Assembly: GCF_025854375.1 (NCBI RefSeq)
Contig: NZ_CP107575.1
Coordinates: 3,348,001-3,412,000, forward strand
Source of the DNA: Glutamicibacter sp. JL.03c
GTDB taxonomy: Bacteria; Actinomycetota; Actinomycetes; Actinomycetales; Micrococcaceae
DNA length: 64,000 nucleotides
Direction: 5' to 3'
Shown here: positions 51,477 to 60,844 of the stretch, one piece after another
How positions within the stretch are numbered: the stretch's first letter is position 1
Layout: each line of letters begins with the position of its first letter
Notes under the pieces: generated by a model
Told to the model about the DNA's origin: nothing
Seen by the model: the letters and a program-made list of their open reading frames with translations, nothing else
Database searches by the model: none
Translations under genes and position numbers: made by a program

Positions 51477-52631
51477 CTAGACGGCTTGCCGCTGCGCCAG
51501 CGCGGCCTTCACTTCCGCATGCGGCAGCGCCGGCGAAAAGTGCCCCTCGCGGCCGGTCGCATCGCGATTGTTGACCAGCGCATTCAGGACGGCTTCCTCC
51601 ACCGCTTCGACCGTGGCCTCATAGAGCGCGTCCATTTGGCTCCACGGCAGGAACTTGATCTCGTCCAGCGGCACCGGATCGGATTTCTTTTCCAGCACCG
51701 AGCGCAATGCCCCGGGGTTGCCCGTGGAGAACGCGAGGAAAATGTCCCCCGAGAAGTGCCCGCCGGTGGTGCCTGTGCGGGCCAGCCCCAGGGGAACCCG
51801 CCGAGCCAGGGCCTTGGCCTGCCCCGGAAGCAGCGGCGCATCGGTGCCGACCACGACAATGACCGAGCCGGACCCGCCAGGAATCGCCGCGGCTTCCTGG
51901 TCGCTCTCGAACCAGCTGGTGTCCTCGATCGGGCAGGGCGCCTGGGAGCTGCGCCCGATCGGCGCCCCGTTGATCTGCAGTTCCTTGCGGCTTCCAAAAT
52001 TCGCCTGGGTGAAGACCCCCACCGTGTACTGCTGCCCGCTGGCCGTCACCAGCCGCGAGGAGGTCCCCGAGCCGCCCTTGAAGCCATAGCAGTTCATCCC
52101 GGTGCCACCGCCGACCGATCCTTCGGGCACCGGGCCGGTGGCCGCATTGTCCAAGGCCTGGGCCGCATGCTCCGGGGTAATGAGATTGTCATTGATGCGG
52201 TTCAGGTACCCATCCCAGGTTTCTGCAACCACCGGCAGCATCCATTGCGCCGAAACCTGCGGATGATTCTTGTGCATCCACTGGTCGACCCCCGTGTGGC
52301 ATGCCCCGACCGCATGCGAATTGCTGATGAGGATCGGGGTGGAGAATTGCCCGGACTCCTCGATCCAGGCACGGCCGGTCATTTCGCCATTCCCGTTCAG
52401 CGAATAGGTGCCCGCGGCGCAGGGCACGCCCACCGACCCGGCGCCGCGCGGAAGTATAGCTGTCACCCCGGTGCAGGCGGAGCCGTCCCCGGGATCGAGC
52501 GTCACGTAGCCGACGCTGACACCCGGGACATCGGTGATGGCGTTGTGCTTGCCCGGGGTGCCCTCCAGCCGGATGCCCAGGTCCCGCGCGCGCACCGACG
52601 GGCCACGTTGATCTTCTGAATAGTCGTTCAT
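51477..52631 (-). CDS. P1 family N-terminal nucleophile aminopeptidase (DmpA/BapA type)
   Basis: This 384-residue protein belongs to the self-cleaving DmpA group, which removes L- or beta-amino acids or opens D-amino-acid amides. Features are the N-terminal ITDVPGVSVGYVTL, GGGTGMNCYGFKGGSGTSSR in the middle, and the Gly-Ser site in GSGSVIVVVGTDAPLLPGQ, where Ser256 would become the N-terminal nucleophile of the small chain. ATG 52631 is chosen; GTG 52649 is possible. It is divergent from an APC transporter that may supply its products or substrates. Confidence 0.9.
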   Translation of the reverse strand: MNDYSEDQRGPSVRARDLGIRLEGTPGKHNAITDVPGVSVGYVTLDPGDGSACTGVTAILPRGAGSVGVPCAAGTYSLNGNGEMTGRAWIEESGQFSTPILISNSHAVGACHTGVDQWMHKNHPQVSAQWMLPVVAETWDGYLNRINDNLITPEHAAQALDNAATGPVPEGSVGGGTGMNCYGFKGGSGTSSRLVTASGQQYTVGVFTQANFGSRKELQINGAPIGRSSQAPCPIEDTSWFESDQEAAAIPGGSGSVIVVVGTDAPLLPGQAKALARRVPLGLARTGTTGGHFSGDIFLAFSTGNPGALRSVLEKKSDPVPLDEIKFLPWSQMDALYEATVEAVEEAVLNALVNNRDATGREGHFSPALPHAEVKAALAQRQAV

Positions 52632-52734
52632 ATTCTGTCCAATCTCCACCTATGTATTGACTTTGCAGGGATCACTATATTTGAATCAGTGTTCAGATTA
52701 TGACGAATGTCACTAATGTTACGGAGTGTTGAAC

Positions 52735-54213
52735 ATGCCACCGCAAGAAACGACGAGCGTCGAGATGAACCAGCTGACCCGGGGCAAGCTCGGTGTGTGG
52801 GGCGTGATCTTCCTGGTCATCTCCGCCGCGGCCCCGCTGACCGTGGTGGTGTCCGCGGCACCCCTGGGCTTCCGGCTGGGCGGCATTGGCGCGCCCGGGG
52901 CCATGCTGTACTGCGGCGCGGTGCTGATCCTGTTCGCCCTGGGATTCACCGCCATGTCCAACCACGTGCCCAACGCCGGCGCGTTCTATGCCTACGCGCT
53001 GCATGGGCTGGGCAAGGGGCCAGGCATCGGCCTGGCCTTCGTGACCGTCTTCGCCTACATCTTCCTCTGCGTGAGCTTCTACGGGTTCTTCGGGTACTTC
53101 GCGCACCTGACCATGCTCGAACTGGCCGGCATCGATCTCCCCTGGTGGGGATTCTCCGCCCTGGCGATTGCGCTGGTGGCCCTGCTCGGTGTCCGCCAGG
53201 TGGATGTCGGCGCCAAATTGCTGGCGGCGCTCGTCACCGCCGAGATCGCCATCCTCTTGGCCATTTCGATCGCCGTCCTGCTCACGGGAGGCCCGGAGCC
53301 CATCTCGCTGGCTGGTTTCAACCCGAAGAACATCTTCTTCTCCGGCGGAGTCGCCGGGCTCATGGTCATCGGCTTCGGCGCCTACCTGGGCTTTGAGGGC
53401 ACGGCCATCTACGCCGAAGAGGCCCGCAGGCCGCAGCGCACCATCCCGATTGCCACCTATCTGGCAGTAACCCTGCTCGCCTGCTTCTACGCCTTCACCT
53501 TCTGGGTGCTCACGGTGGCGTTCGGCGTCGACGGGATCATCGCCTTTGCCACCGGGGAGAACTTCGAATCAATGATCTTCGAGGCCTCCGGCAGCTACCT
53601 GGGCAGCTGGGCCGCGATCTGCATCCAGGTGCTGATCGTCACCAGCTTCTTCGCCTGCATCCTCGCATTCCACAATGCCGCGGCACGCTACATGTATTCG
53701 CTGGGCCGCGAACGGATCCTGCCCGCGGCCCTGGCACGCATCAGCCGACGCCACAACTCCCCGGCGACCGCCTCCATCGTGTTGAGCGCCTTCTGCGCCG
53801 CGGCCATCGCCATCGCCGGCTACCTGGTCACCGACGCCTACCTCGGGTTGGCCACCTGGACCTACGCCACCGGCGTGCAGGGGCTGGTCTTCGGGCAGAC
53901 CGTCGCCTCGATTTCCGTGGTCGCCTATTTCCTCAGGGACCGCAGGGGGCACAGCTCGTGGCGTGTCGTGTTCGCCCCGGCGCTCGGCGCATTGGGCCTA
54001 GTGGTCGGATTGATTATGATCGTAGGGAACTTCGAAATCACTACCGGCATGGACGGAGCGGTCAATTGGATTCTGCTGGCACCCACACCGTTGCTCTTCG
54101 GCGGCGGGCTGCTCTACGCGGCGTGGCTCAAGCGGCGTTCCCCGGCCGTGTATGCGGAGCTCGGCACGCAGCAGGCTGCCCATGAGCACCTCATCGAACG
54201 GCAAGAAGGCTGA
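52735..54213 (+). CDS. APC family amino acid/polyamine permease
   Basis: This 492-residue transporter has about twelve membrane helices and APC motifs LGVWGVIFLVISAAAPLTVVV in helix 1, FGAYLGFEGTAIYAEEARRP in helix 6 with its following loop, and the NAAARYMYSLGRERILP segment. ATG 52735 has CGGAG at 8 bases. It likely imports amino acids or amines; the neighbouring aminopeptidase and TetR gene may form one functional group. Confidence 0.9.
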   Translation: MPPQETTSVEMNQLTRGKLGVWGVIFLVISAAAPLTVVVSAAPLGFRLGGIGAPGAMLYCGAVLILFALGFTAMSNHVPNAGAFYAYALHGLGKGPGIGLAFVTVFAYIFLCVSFYGFFGYFAHLTMLELAGIDLPWWGFSALAIALVALLGVRQVDVGAKLLAALVTAEIAILLAISIAVLLTGGPEPISLAGFNPKNIFFSGGVAGLMVIGFGAYLGFEGTAIYAEEARRPQRTIPIATYLAVTLLACFYAFTFWVLTVAFGVDGIIAFATGENFESMIFEASGSYLGSWAAICIQVLIVTSFFACILAFHNAAARYMYSLGRERILPAALARISRRHNSPATASIVLSAFCAAAIAIAGYLVTDAYLGLATWTYATGVQGLVFGQTVASISVVAYFLRDRRGHSSWRVVFAPALGALGLVVGLIMIVGNFEITTGMDGAVNWILLAPTPLLFGGGLLYAAWLKRRSPAVYAELGTQQAAHEHLIERQEG

Positions 54214-54790
54214 GGCCAAGCGGGCCGAACTCGTGGCCGCGGCGGTGCGCGTGGTGATGCGCGAAGGCATCGGCGCGGCCAGCGTCCGCGCGGTGGCGCA
54301 GGAAGCGCAGATCAGCGTGGGCTCGGTGCTCTACTACTTCTCGGGGATCGACGAGCTCTTGCGCCGCACCGTGGAAAGCGTCATGGACCGGTATTTCGCC
54401 CAGCGGCTGCACGTGCTGGCCTCCTCCGGCACCGCCGCGCAGCGGCTCGCGCGGCTCATCGATCTCGGGGTGCCCGATGACATCGGCGAGGACCTCTCGC
54501 GGTTGTACAAGAGCATTGCGCTCAAGCCCACCAACTCGGAAGACCTCGCGCTCTATGAGGGCCTGTACAAGCGCCAGGTGAGCCTGTACCTGAGCATTAT
54601 CGAAACCGGCCAGGACAACGGCGAATTCACCCCGGAGGCACCGGCCCTGCGGATCGCGCAGAATCTGATCGCGCTGGAAGATGCCTACGACCTGTACCCG
54701 GTGATCGGCGTGCCGTTGAGCGGTGCCGAAAAGCGCGCGAACGTCCGATCCTACGCCGAGCTCGCCCTGGGCTGCACGCTCCAGGAGTAG
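54182..54790 (+). CDS. TetR family regulator
   Basis: This 202-residue protein has an N-terminal TetR helix-turn-helix (VAAAVRVVMREGIGAASVRA then ISVGSVLYYFSGIDELL) and a helical C-terminal ligand domain. ATG 54182 overlaps the end of the permease gene by 32 bases, so it is co-transcribed. It is likely to control the permease and aminopeptidase promoters, which share a 103-base divergent spacer; this is inference from position. Confidence 0.88.
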   Translation: MSTSSNGKKAEAKRAELVAAAVRVVMREGIGAASVRAVAQEAQISVGSVLYYFSGIDELLRRTVESVMDRYFAQRLHVLASSGTAAQRLARLIDLGVPDDIGEDLSRLYKSIALKPTNSEDLALYEGLYKRQVSLYLSIIETGQDNGEFTPEAPALRIAQNLIALEDAYDLYPVIGVPLSGAEKRANVRSYAELALGCTLQE

Positions 54791-54828
54791 CCAGTGCACG
54801 CCGGCTGCGGCCGACGGCCCGGAGGCTG

Positions 54829-56439
54829 CTACCCGAACTGCCTCGCGGCATCCTCGCGCAACTGGTTCTTGCGGATCTTGCCGGTCACCGTGGTCGGGAA
54901 ATCCTCCAGGATCTGCACATAGGCCGGGATCTTGAAGTGGGCCAGCTGCCCGCTGCAGTACTCGCGCACGGCCTCGTTGGACAGCGCCTCGCGTCCGGCT
55001 TTCATGCGCAGGCAGGCGCAGACCGCCTCGCCGTACTTCTCGTCGGGCACGCCGATGACCTGCACATCCTCGATATCCGGGTGCTGGTAGAGGAATTCCT
55101 CGATCTCTGCCGGGTAGATGTTCTCGCCGCCGCGGATGATCATGTCCTTGATCCGGCCCACGATGGTGCAATAGCCGTCCTCGCGCATCACCGCCAGGTC
55201 GCCGGTGTGCATCCAGCCCTCGTCGTCGATAGCGGCCCGGGTTTTCTCCTCGTCACTCCAGTAGCCGAGCATCACCGAGTAGCCGCGGGTGCAGTATTCT
55301 CCGGTTTCCCCGCGTTCCAGGGTGTCGCCGGTGAGCGGATCGACCACTTTGATCTCCACATGGGGGTGCACCCGGCCGATGGTGGCGGTGCGGCGTTCGA
55401 AGTCGTCGTCGCCGCGGGTCTGGCAGGAGACCGGGCTGGTTTCAGTCATGCCGTAGGCGATGGAGACCGCGCTCATCCCCATGTCCTCGACGCAGCGGCG
55501 CATCACCTCTACCGGGCAGATGGATCCGGCCATGATGCCCGTGCGCAGCGAGGACAGATCGAAGTCGGCAAAGTTGGGGTGGTTTTGCATGGCGATGAAC
55601 ATGGTCGGCACCCCGTACAGGCCCGTGCATTGCTCCTCGGCCACCACGCGCAGGGTGGTTTCCGCGTCGAATCCGGGTGCCGGGATGACCATGGTGGCGC
55701 CTCGCGAAGTGCAACCTAGGTTGCCCATGACCATGCCGAAACAGTGGTAGAACGGCACCGGAATGCACAGCCGGTCGTGCTCGTCCAGGTCGATCATCCC
55801 GGTGACCTGGTAGCCGTTGTTCAGGATATTGCGGTGGCTGAGCATCGCGCCCTTGGGGTACCCGGTGGTTCCCGAGGTGTATTGGATATTGATCGGGTCT
55901 TCGGGTTTGGTGGCCGCCAGCCGGGCGGCCAGTTCGGCATCGCCGATGGCCGAGCCCTCATCCAGCAGCTGCTGCCAATCCCCGGTATCCAGGTACACCA
56001 CGCGCTCCAGCTCCGGAGTCTGCGCGCGGGCCTGCTCGACCATCTGCCGGTAGTTGCTGGTCTTGAATTCGCTGGCGGCCACCAGCATCCGCAACCCGCT
56101 GTGGTTCACCGCGTAGGCGTATTCATGGGTGCGGTAGGCCGGGTTCACATTGACCAGGATGACGCCGATTTTCGCCGTCGCATACTGGGTGAAGACCCAT
56201 TCGGCGCAGTTCGGCGCCCAGATCCCCACGCGGTCCCCGGGCTGCAGGCCGGCTGCGATCATGCCCTTGGCCAGCTGGTTGACCTGCTCATCGAGCTGCT
56301 GCCAGCTCCAGCGCCGTTGCGTGCTGACTTCTACCAGGGCCTCTGCAGTTCCCCAACGGGCTGCCGTTCTTTCGAAGTTGACGCCGATCGTCTCGTCCAG
56401 CAGTTCTGGTTCGCTCTCGCCCTTGGCATAAGCCTTCAT
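54829..56439 (-). CDS. Acyl-CoA synthetase (AMP-forming)
   Basis: This 536-residue ligase activates a carboxylic acid with ATP and CoA. Motifs are the P-loop YTSGTTGYPKGAMLSH, AYGMTETSPVS (adenine binding), DEEGWMHTGDLAV-like DDEGWMHTGDLAV and GRIKDMIIRGGENIYPAEIE, with the catalytic Lys in TVTGKIRKNQL. Size and sequence fit medium- or long-chain fatty acyl-CoA ligases. ATG 56439 follows GAGGGG. It is convergent with the TetR gene. Confidence 0.93.
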   Translation of the reverse strand: MKAYAKGESEPELLDETIGVNFERTAARWGTAEALVEVSTQRRWSWQQLDEQVNQLAKGMIAAGLQPGDRVGIWAPNCAEWVFTQYATAKIGVILVNVNPAYRTHEYAYAVNHSGLRMLVAASEFKTSNYRQMVEQARAQTPELERVVYLDTGDWQQLLDEGSAIGDAELAARLAATKPEDPINIQYTSGTTGYPKGAMLSHRNILNNGYQVTGMIDLDEHDRLCIPVPFYHCFGMVMGNLGCTSRGATMVIPAPGFDAETTLRVVAEEQCTGLYGVPTMFIAMQNHPNFADFDLSSLRTGIMAGSICPVEVMRRCVEDMGMSAVSIAYGMTETSPVSCQTRGDDDFERRTATIGRVHPHVEIKVVDPLTGDTLERGETGEYCTRGYSVMLGYWSDEEKTRAAIDDEGWMHTGDLAVMREDGYCTIVGRIKDMIIRGGENIYPAEIEEFLYQHPDIEDVQVIGVPDEKYGEAVCACLRMKAGREALSNEAVREYCSGQLAHFKIPAYVQILEDFPTTVTGKIRKNQLREDAARQFG

Positions 56440-56539
56440 CAACAAGCCCCTCAACTCGGTTCAAATGGTGCCCTGCATCACATTCAAACAATAGTCCGGG
56501 GGGATCACCCTGCCAACCCTGAGCTCGCAGCGTGCCAGA

Positions 56540-56881
56540 TCAGCCCGCGGCTTTGACCACCAGCGCGCGGATCTTGCCTTCGGTCGCTTCGTCCAGCGCG
56601 GTGATCGTCCACGCCACCGGATGCATCAGCGCGCCTTCCTCGAACGCAGGATTCACCACTTCGCCGAACCCGAAGACCAGAAAGTTCTTATCGGGCTTGA
56701 TGTAGCAAACGTCCTGGCCGTCCTTGACGTAGAAGACGAGACCCCAGCGCACCACCGGCTCCAGGGACGGCGCGCTCTCGCTGATAATCTCGTGCAGCCG
56801 CAACGCGATTTCCTTGTAAGGGGCCGGGGCACCTGCCAATTTATTGCGGACTGCGTCATCGCCTTTTTTGCCAAAAATCAT
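56540..56881 (-). CDS. DUF1801 family protein (short)
   Basis: This 113-residue protein has the DUF1801/YdhG-like fold pattern: LHEIISESAPSLEPVVRWG, then VCYIKPDKNFLVFGFGEV and a helical end. Function is unknown. It stands as a single gene, divergent from the DUF222-HNH gene. A second, distinct DUF1801 protein is encoded at 60397. Confidence 0.82.
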   Translation of the reverse strand: MIFGKKGDDAVRNKLAGAPAPYKEIALRLHEIISESAPSLEPVVRWGLVFYVKDGQDVCYIKPDKNFLVFGFGEVVNPAFEEGALMHPVAWTITALDEATEGKIRALVVKAAG

Positions 56882-57030
56882 GTTCGGCTCCTCTGGATCA
56901 TGGCCGGATCTGCCGTGGCCAATTTGTAACTTTTCTGCCCTGTTCTAACAATCCAATAATCTACCCGATGAGACCCCCAAAACCTGTGGATAACCAGCCA
57001 AACTGTCCGTATTCCGCGGGAAAATGAAGC

Positions 57031-58614
57031 ATGAGAAATAACTACTTTGCACCCGATGACGATGACGAACATCGCCTCCCGCTGGATCCGCCGGGCACCC
57101 GTGGCGAATCCCAATCGGACTCGTTCTTCACGGACCAACTGGAGCACCAGATGTTTTTCGGTCCAATGAAGAAGCTCACCGACGAACTGTACAACGCCGG
57201 CCCGCTCAAGGACCCCGGCGAGGGGCTTCGCCGTCTGGAGAAGATCCAGAAGCTGAAGAGCATGCTTGATGCTGCCACCTCGGTCATCATGGCCGACAGT
57301 GTTGAGCTGGTTGCCCAGGCCTTCGCCGAGGAGGACGTCGCCAAGCCCTATCTCGAATCTGATCAGGAGCGGCGTGAACGTCTCAGCGCCAACTACTACT
57401 CCGTGGACCGCGCTAGCGACCAAGTCATCACGTCGAATTTTGTTGCCGAAGCGGCGATCGCCCTTCGCATGACGACTCAGAAAGCTCGTGCCCGGATGTT
57501 CACGGCCAAGGGCTTGCGCCATGCTTGCCCGCAGACCCTGCAGGCACTGGCCGCTGGGCAGATCACTACCTCTGCGGCGCGTGCCATCGTGAAAAGCTCG
57601 CAGGATCTTTCGCCGGAGCAGATCGAGCTGATGGAGCACCAGCTATTGCCGGTTGCCACGACATCATCCGATGACACAGTCAGCCAGCGGGCCCGCAGGT
57701 TCCATGATCGATCCAATCCGGAAGCTGCTACGGCTCGTCATGAAAAGGCTGCCGACTCGAGGAAAGTCACCAGTTGGAGCCGCCCCGACGGGATGGCTTC
57801 CCTCAACTTGACCGCCTCCGCTATCAACGTGCGTTCCATTATGAACACCTTGGACTACGAGGTCTCTCAGCATAATGATCCGCAGGACACTCGCACCAAA
57901 GCCCAGCTCATGTCAGATATTCTCTGCGACGCACTGATCAACGGTTGGCCGAGCACCAATGGCACCCCGCTCAAGCCCCGGGTTGTCGTGACCATTCCGG
58001 CGTTGCAGATGCTGGCTAATCCGAAGTGCTCCATGGCTGATCTGGAAGGCTACGGCCCGATCCCCATGGGCTTGGCCATGCAGCTGGCCAAGGATGCGCC
58101 TTCCATCATCCCCATGCTCACCGATCCATTTAGCGGAGCCGTGATGGATGTGGGGCGCAAGCGCTACAAGGCACCGCGCGCGCTCAAGGAATTCCTTCGC
58201 GCACGCGATCAGCATTGCTGCTACCCAGGATGCCGACGCACCGCGGATACCTCCGAGGTGGACCACGTTGACGCATGGGAGACCGGCGGGCACACCGACC
58301 GGGAAAACACCGAACTGCTGTGCAAGCAGCATCAGATGTTCAAGCACGCGCTTGGCTGGAGGGTCACCAACCGCCCCGATGGCTCCAAATGCTGGCGTAC
58401 CCCTCACGGGCTGAATTCGCTGGTGATCCCGGGCAGTGTTGAGAACGTCGAACACTTCGAGCACGTTCACAACCGCTGCCCCGAGCGCAAAGTTGCCTCG
58501 CCAGCGGACCTTCGGCGGATCCTGGCCAGGCCCCATCTTGGCGATGGCGACTTCAACTTCAAGCTTCACAAGCCTGCGACCGACACTGCAGGACAGACCC
58601 CAGCTCCTGACTGA
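57031..58614 (+). CDS. DUF222-HNH endonuclease domain protein (13E12-like)
   Basis: This 527-residue protein has a long helical DUF222 region (residues about 60-370) and a C-terminal HNH domain with the CCYPGCRRTADTSEVDHVDA segment (zinc Cys pair and the HNH Asp-His) followed by NTELLCKQHQMFKH. Actinobacterial genomes usually carry many such genes, named after the mycobacterial 13E12 repeat. They may be nucleases of mobile origin; their actual role is unclear. ATG 57031 has a weak purine-rich site upstream. Confidence 0.88.
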   Translation: MRNNYFAPDDDDEHRLPLDPPGTRGESQSDSFFTDQLEHQMFFGPMKKLTDELYNAGPLKDPGEGLRRLEKIQKLKSMLDAATSVIMADSVELVAQAFAEEDVAKPYLESDQERRERLSANYYSVDRASDQVITSNFVAEAAIALRMTTQKARARMFTAKGLRHACPQTLQALAAGQITTSAARAIVKSSQDLSPEQIELMEHQLLPVATTSSDDTVSQRARRFHDRSNPEAATARHEKAADSRKVTSWSRPDGMASLNLTASAINVRSIMNTLDYEVSQHNDPQDTRTKAQLMSDILCDALINGWPSTNGTPLKPRVVVTIPALQMLANPKCSMADLEGYGPIPMGLAMQLAKDAPSIIPMLTDPFSGAVMDVGRKRYKAPRALKEFLRARDQHCCYPGCRRTADTSEVDHVDAWETGGHTDRENTELLCKQHQMFKHALGWRVTNRPDGSKCWRTPHGLNSLVIPGSVENVEHFEHVHNRCPERKVASPADLRRILARPHLGDGDFNFKLHKPATDTAGQTPAPD

Positions 58615-59009
58615 GGCTGGTTGAACTCCAAGGATCCTGGGTGACGTATTTTTTCCGTCACTGCGCACGAACCAGAACACCACTACCCTCACAAATCCAC
58701 GACGGCGAGGACATCGGCAACGTCGCGCACCTCCGGCGCGCGCTCTTCAGCCCCGTGCTTCCGAGCTACATGGAAGCATCAGCGTGAGGCCGCTGAATGA
58801 AGGAATTTTTCCGTCACATCGTCAGGGGGAAGGTGCCCCGCGCGGCCGTGACGACATCAGCCCAAGGGCTTCCTGAGCGAAGGAAAAAATCCGTCAGCCA
58901 GGAGCGTCGCCCTGGCAGTCATCGACAGCTTGCCGACAGCTATCGTCCAAGTTGCCATCAAGGTATTCTGGTGAAACCATCATCGGCACCACATCAAGCA
59001 GGTCGCCCC
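58615..59009. repeat. Spacer with three copies of an 18-bp element
   Basis: This 395-base spacer has no supported gene. Copies at 58799-58816 and 58879-58896 read GAAGGAA-N5-CCGTCA, and a related copy at 58643-58660 ends in the same TTTTTTCCGTCA form. The first copy is part of an inverted repeat GTGACG/CGTCAC (58641-58661). A frame of 71 codons continuing upstream of the MFS start runs through the last two copies but has no coding character. Confidence 0.55.
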
Positions 59010-60395
59010 ATGAATGAAGAGTACGTCGAAAAAACCGCGGCACCGGACACCCAGGGCCCCGCGGCACCGGCCCATGGTCAGCGCAGCTTCCTGCATATCC
59101 TGATCAATACCGCGGTAGCGAACTTCACCACCAGCTTCCTGTGGTTCGCGCTGACGTTCTGGGTGTATCTGGAAACCGAAAACGTGATGGCGACCGGCAT
59201 TATCGGCGGCGCTTTCATGCTATTGATCGCGGTGTTCTCCATGGTCTTCGGAACCATCGTGGACAACCACCGCAAGAAGCCGGTGTTCGTGTTTTCCGCG
59301 ATGATCACCGCCATTGCCTTCAGCCTCGCCGGGCTCATCTACCTGTGGCTGCCGACCGAAGACATCCTGGACGTTGGCGGCTGGCAGTTCTGGCTCTTCT
59401 GCCTGGTGATCCTCTTCGGCTCCATCGTTGAACAGATGCGCGGGATCGCCCTGTCCACCACGGTGACACTGCTGATCCCGGTCGAACGCCACGCCAACGC
59501 CAACGGCCTGGTGGGCACGGTGCAGGGCATCGCGTTCATCATCACCAGCGTGTTCAGCGGCTTGGCCATCGGCTGGCTGGGGATGGGCTGGACCCTGGCG
59601 ATTTCCATCGTGATGGTGGTGCTGACCATGCTGCATCTGCTGCAGATCAGCATCCCGGAAGACGAGCCTGTGAAAGAGGAAGGCCGCACCAAGACCAGCG
59701 ACCTGCGCCTGGGATTCAGCACAGTGATGGCCATCCCCGGGTTGTTCGCGCTGATCATCTTCTCGATGTTCAACAACTTCATCGGGGGCACCTACATGGC
59801 GCTGATGGATCCCTACGGGCTGACCATCATGTCGGTCCAGGCCTGGGGGCTGACCTTCGGGCTGGCCTCGACCGGGTTCATCATCGGAGGCCTGGCGATC
59901 GCGAAATTCGGCTTGGGCAGCAATCCGATCCGCACCATGCTCTGGCTGGTGGCGGCCATGGGACTGCTCGGCGCGATCTTCACCATCCGCGAATGGACAT
60001 GGCTGTATATCGTGGGCATCTGGCTGTACATGATGCTGATCCCGGCGGTGGAGGCCTCGGAGCAGACCGTCATCCAGAAGGTGGTTCCCTTCCGGCGCCA
60101 GGGCAGGGTCTTCGGCTTCGCGCAGATGATGGAGGCCTCGGCGGCGCCGATCACCGCATTCTTGATTGCGCCGATCGCCCAGTACTGGGTCATCCCCTAT
60201 ATGCGCAGCGAGCAGGGAGGCGAACAGCTCGGCTGGCTGCTCGGCGCCGGCCAGGCCCGCGGCATCGCGCTGATCTTCCTGGTGGGCGGGCTGATCATGA
60301 TTGTGGTGGCCCTGCTGTCCATGGGCACCAAGCAGTACCGCAAGCTGTCCGCAATTTTCCAGACAGAAAACCCGACCACCGCTATGGAGCAATAA
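59010..60395 (+). CDS. MFS transporter
   Basis: This 461-residue transporter has twelve predicted helices. The N-terminal half begins HILINTAVANFTTSFLWFAL and carries FGTIVDNHRKKPVFVFSAM, a form of the MFS loop 2-3 motif. The C-terminal half includes KVVPFRRQGRVFGFAQMMEA. This subgroup resembles efflux-type (MFS_3/TetV-like) proteins; substrate unknown. ATG 59010 is chosen with AGCAGG upstream. It overlaps no gene but the DUF1801 gene starts two bases after its stop. Confidence 0.88.
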   Translation: MNEEYVEKTAAPDTQGPAAPAHGQRSFLHILINTAVANFTTSFLWFALTFWVYLETENVMATGIIGGAFMLLIAVFSMVFGTIVDNHRKKPVFVFSAMITAIAFSLAGLIYLWLPTEDILDVGGWQFWLFCLVILFGSIVEQMRGIALSTTVTLLIPVERHANANGLVGTVQGIAFIITSVFSGLAIGWLGMGWTLAISIVMVVLTMLHLLQISIPEDEPVKEEGRTKTSDLRLGFSTVMAIPGLFALIIFSMFNNFIGGTYMALMDPYGLTIMSVQAWGLTFGLASTGFIIGGLAIAKFGLGSNPIRTMLWLVAAMGLLGAIFTIREWTWLYIVGIWLYMMLIPAVEASEQTVIQKVVPFRRQGRVFGFAQMMEASAAPITAFLIAPIAQYWVIPYMRSEQGGEQLGWLLGAGQARGIALIFLVGGLIMIVVALLSMGTKQYRKLSAIFQTENPTTAMEQ

Positions 60396-60396
60396 C

Positions 60397-60822
60397 TTGG
60401 CAGCAACCCAGAAAACCCTTCCCACCGACGTTGATGTCCATGAATTCATCGCTGCCGCGACCCCGGAAAAGCGCCGGGTTGATGGTGAAGCACTGGAAAA
60501 GATTTTCAGCGAAGCCACCGGGGAAAAGCCGGTGATGTGGGGACCGAGCATCGTGGGCTACGGGACCTACACCTACGTGTCGCCCAGCAACCCCAAAAAC
60601 ACCGGCATCTGGCCCAAAACCGGCTTCTCGCCGCGCAAGGCACAGCTGTCGATCTACGGGGTGAAGGATCTTCCCGAAGGCGCGGCGCTGTTGCCGCAGC
60701 TGGGCAAATACACCGAAGGTGCCGGCTGCGTTTATGTGAAGAAGCTCGAGGACATTGATCTTGAGGTGCTCAAGAAATTGGTCGCCATCGCCGCTGCCCG
60801 CCCGGATCACACCGCGGGCTAA
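60397..60822 (+). CDS. DUF1801 family protein (second)
   Basis: This 141-residue protein has the DUF1801 pattern EKRRVDGEALEKIFSEATGE, then PVMWGPSIVGYGTYTY and GFSPRKAQLSIYGVKDLPE. Start is TTG 60397, two bases after the MFS stop, with GGAG at 60386-60389. It is therefore co-translated with the transporter. Function is unknown. Confidence 0.85.
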   Translation: MAATQKTLPTDVDVHEFIAAATPEKRRVDGEALEKIFSEATGEKPVMWGPSIVGYGTYTYVSPSNPKNTGIWPKTGFSPRKAQLSIYGVKDLPEGAALLPQLGKYTEGAGCVYVKKLEDIDLEVLKKLVAIAAARPDHTAG

Positions 60823-60844
60823 ATCCGAAGATGGCGGCCAATGG

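Noticed and set aside
56985-56993. TGTGGATAA, a perfect DnaA box
   Set aside because: It is single, with no cluster of further boxes, no AT-rich unwinding stretch and no dnaA or dnaN gene nearby, so it is not an origin.
58797-59009. N-terminal extension of the MFS transporter by 71 residues
   Set aside because: The extension contains the 18-bp repeats, has no hydrophobic or coding character, and a better start is at 59010.
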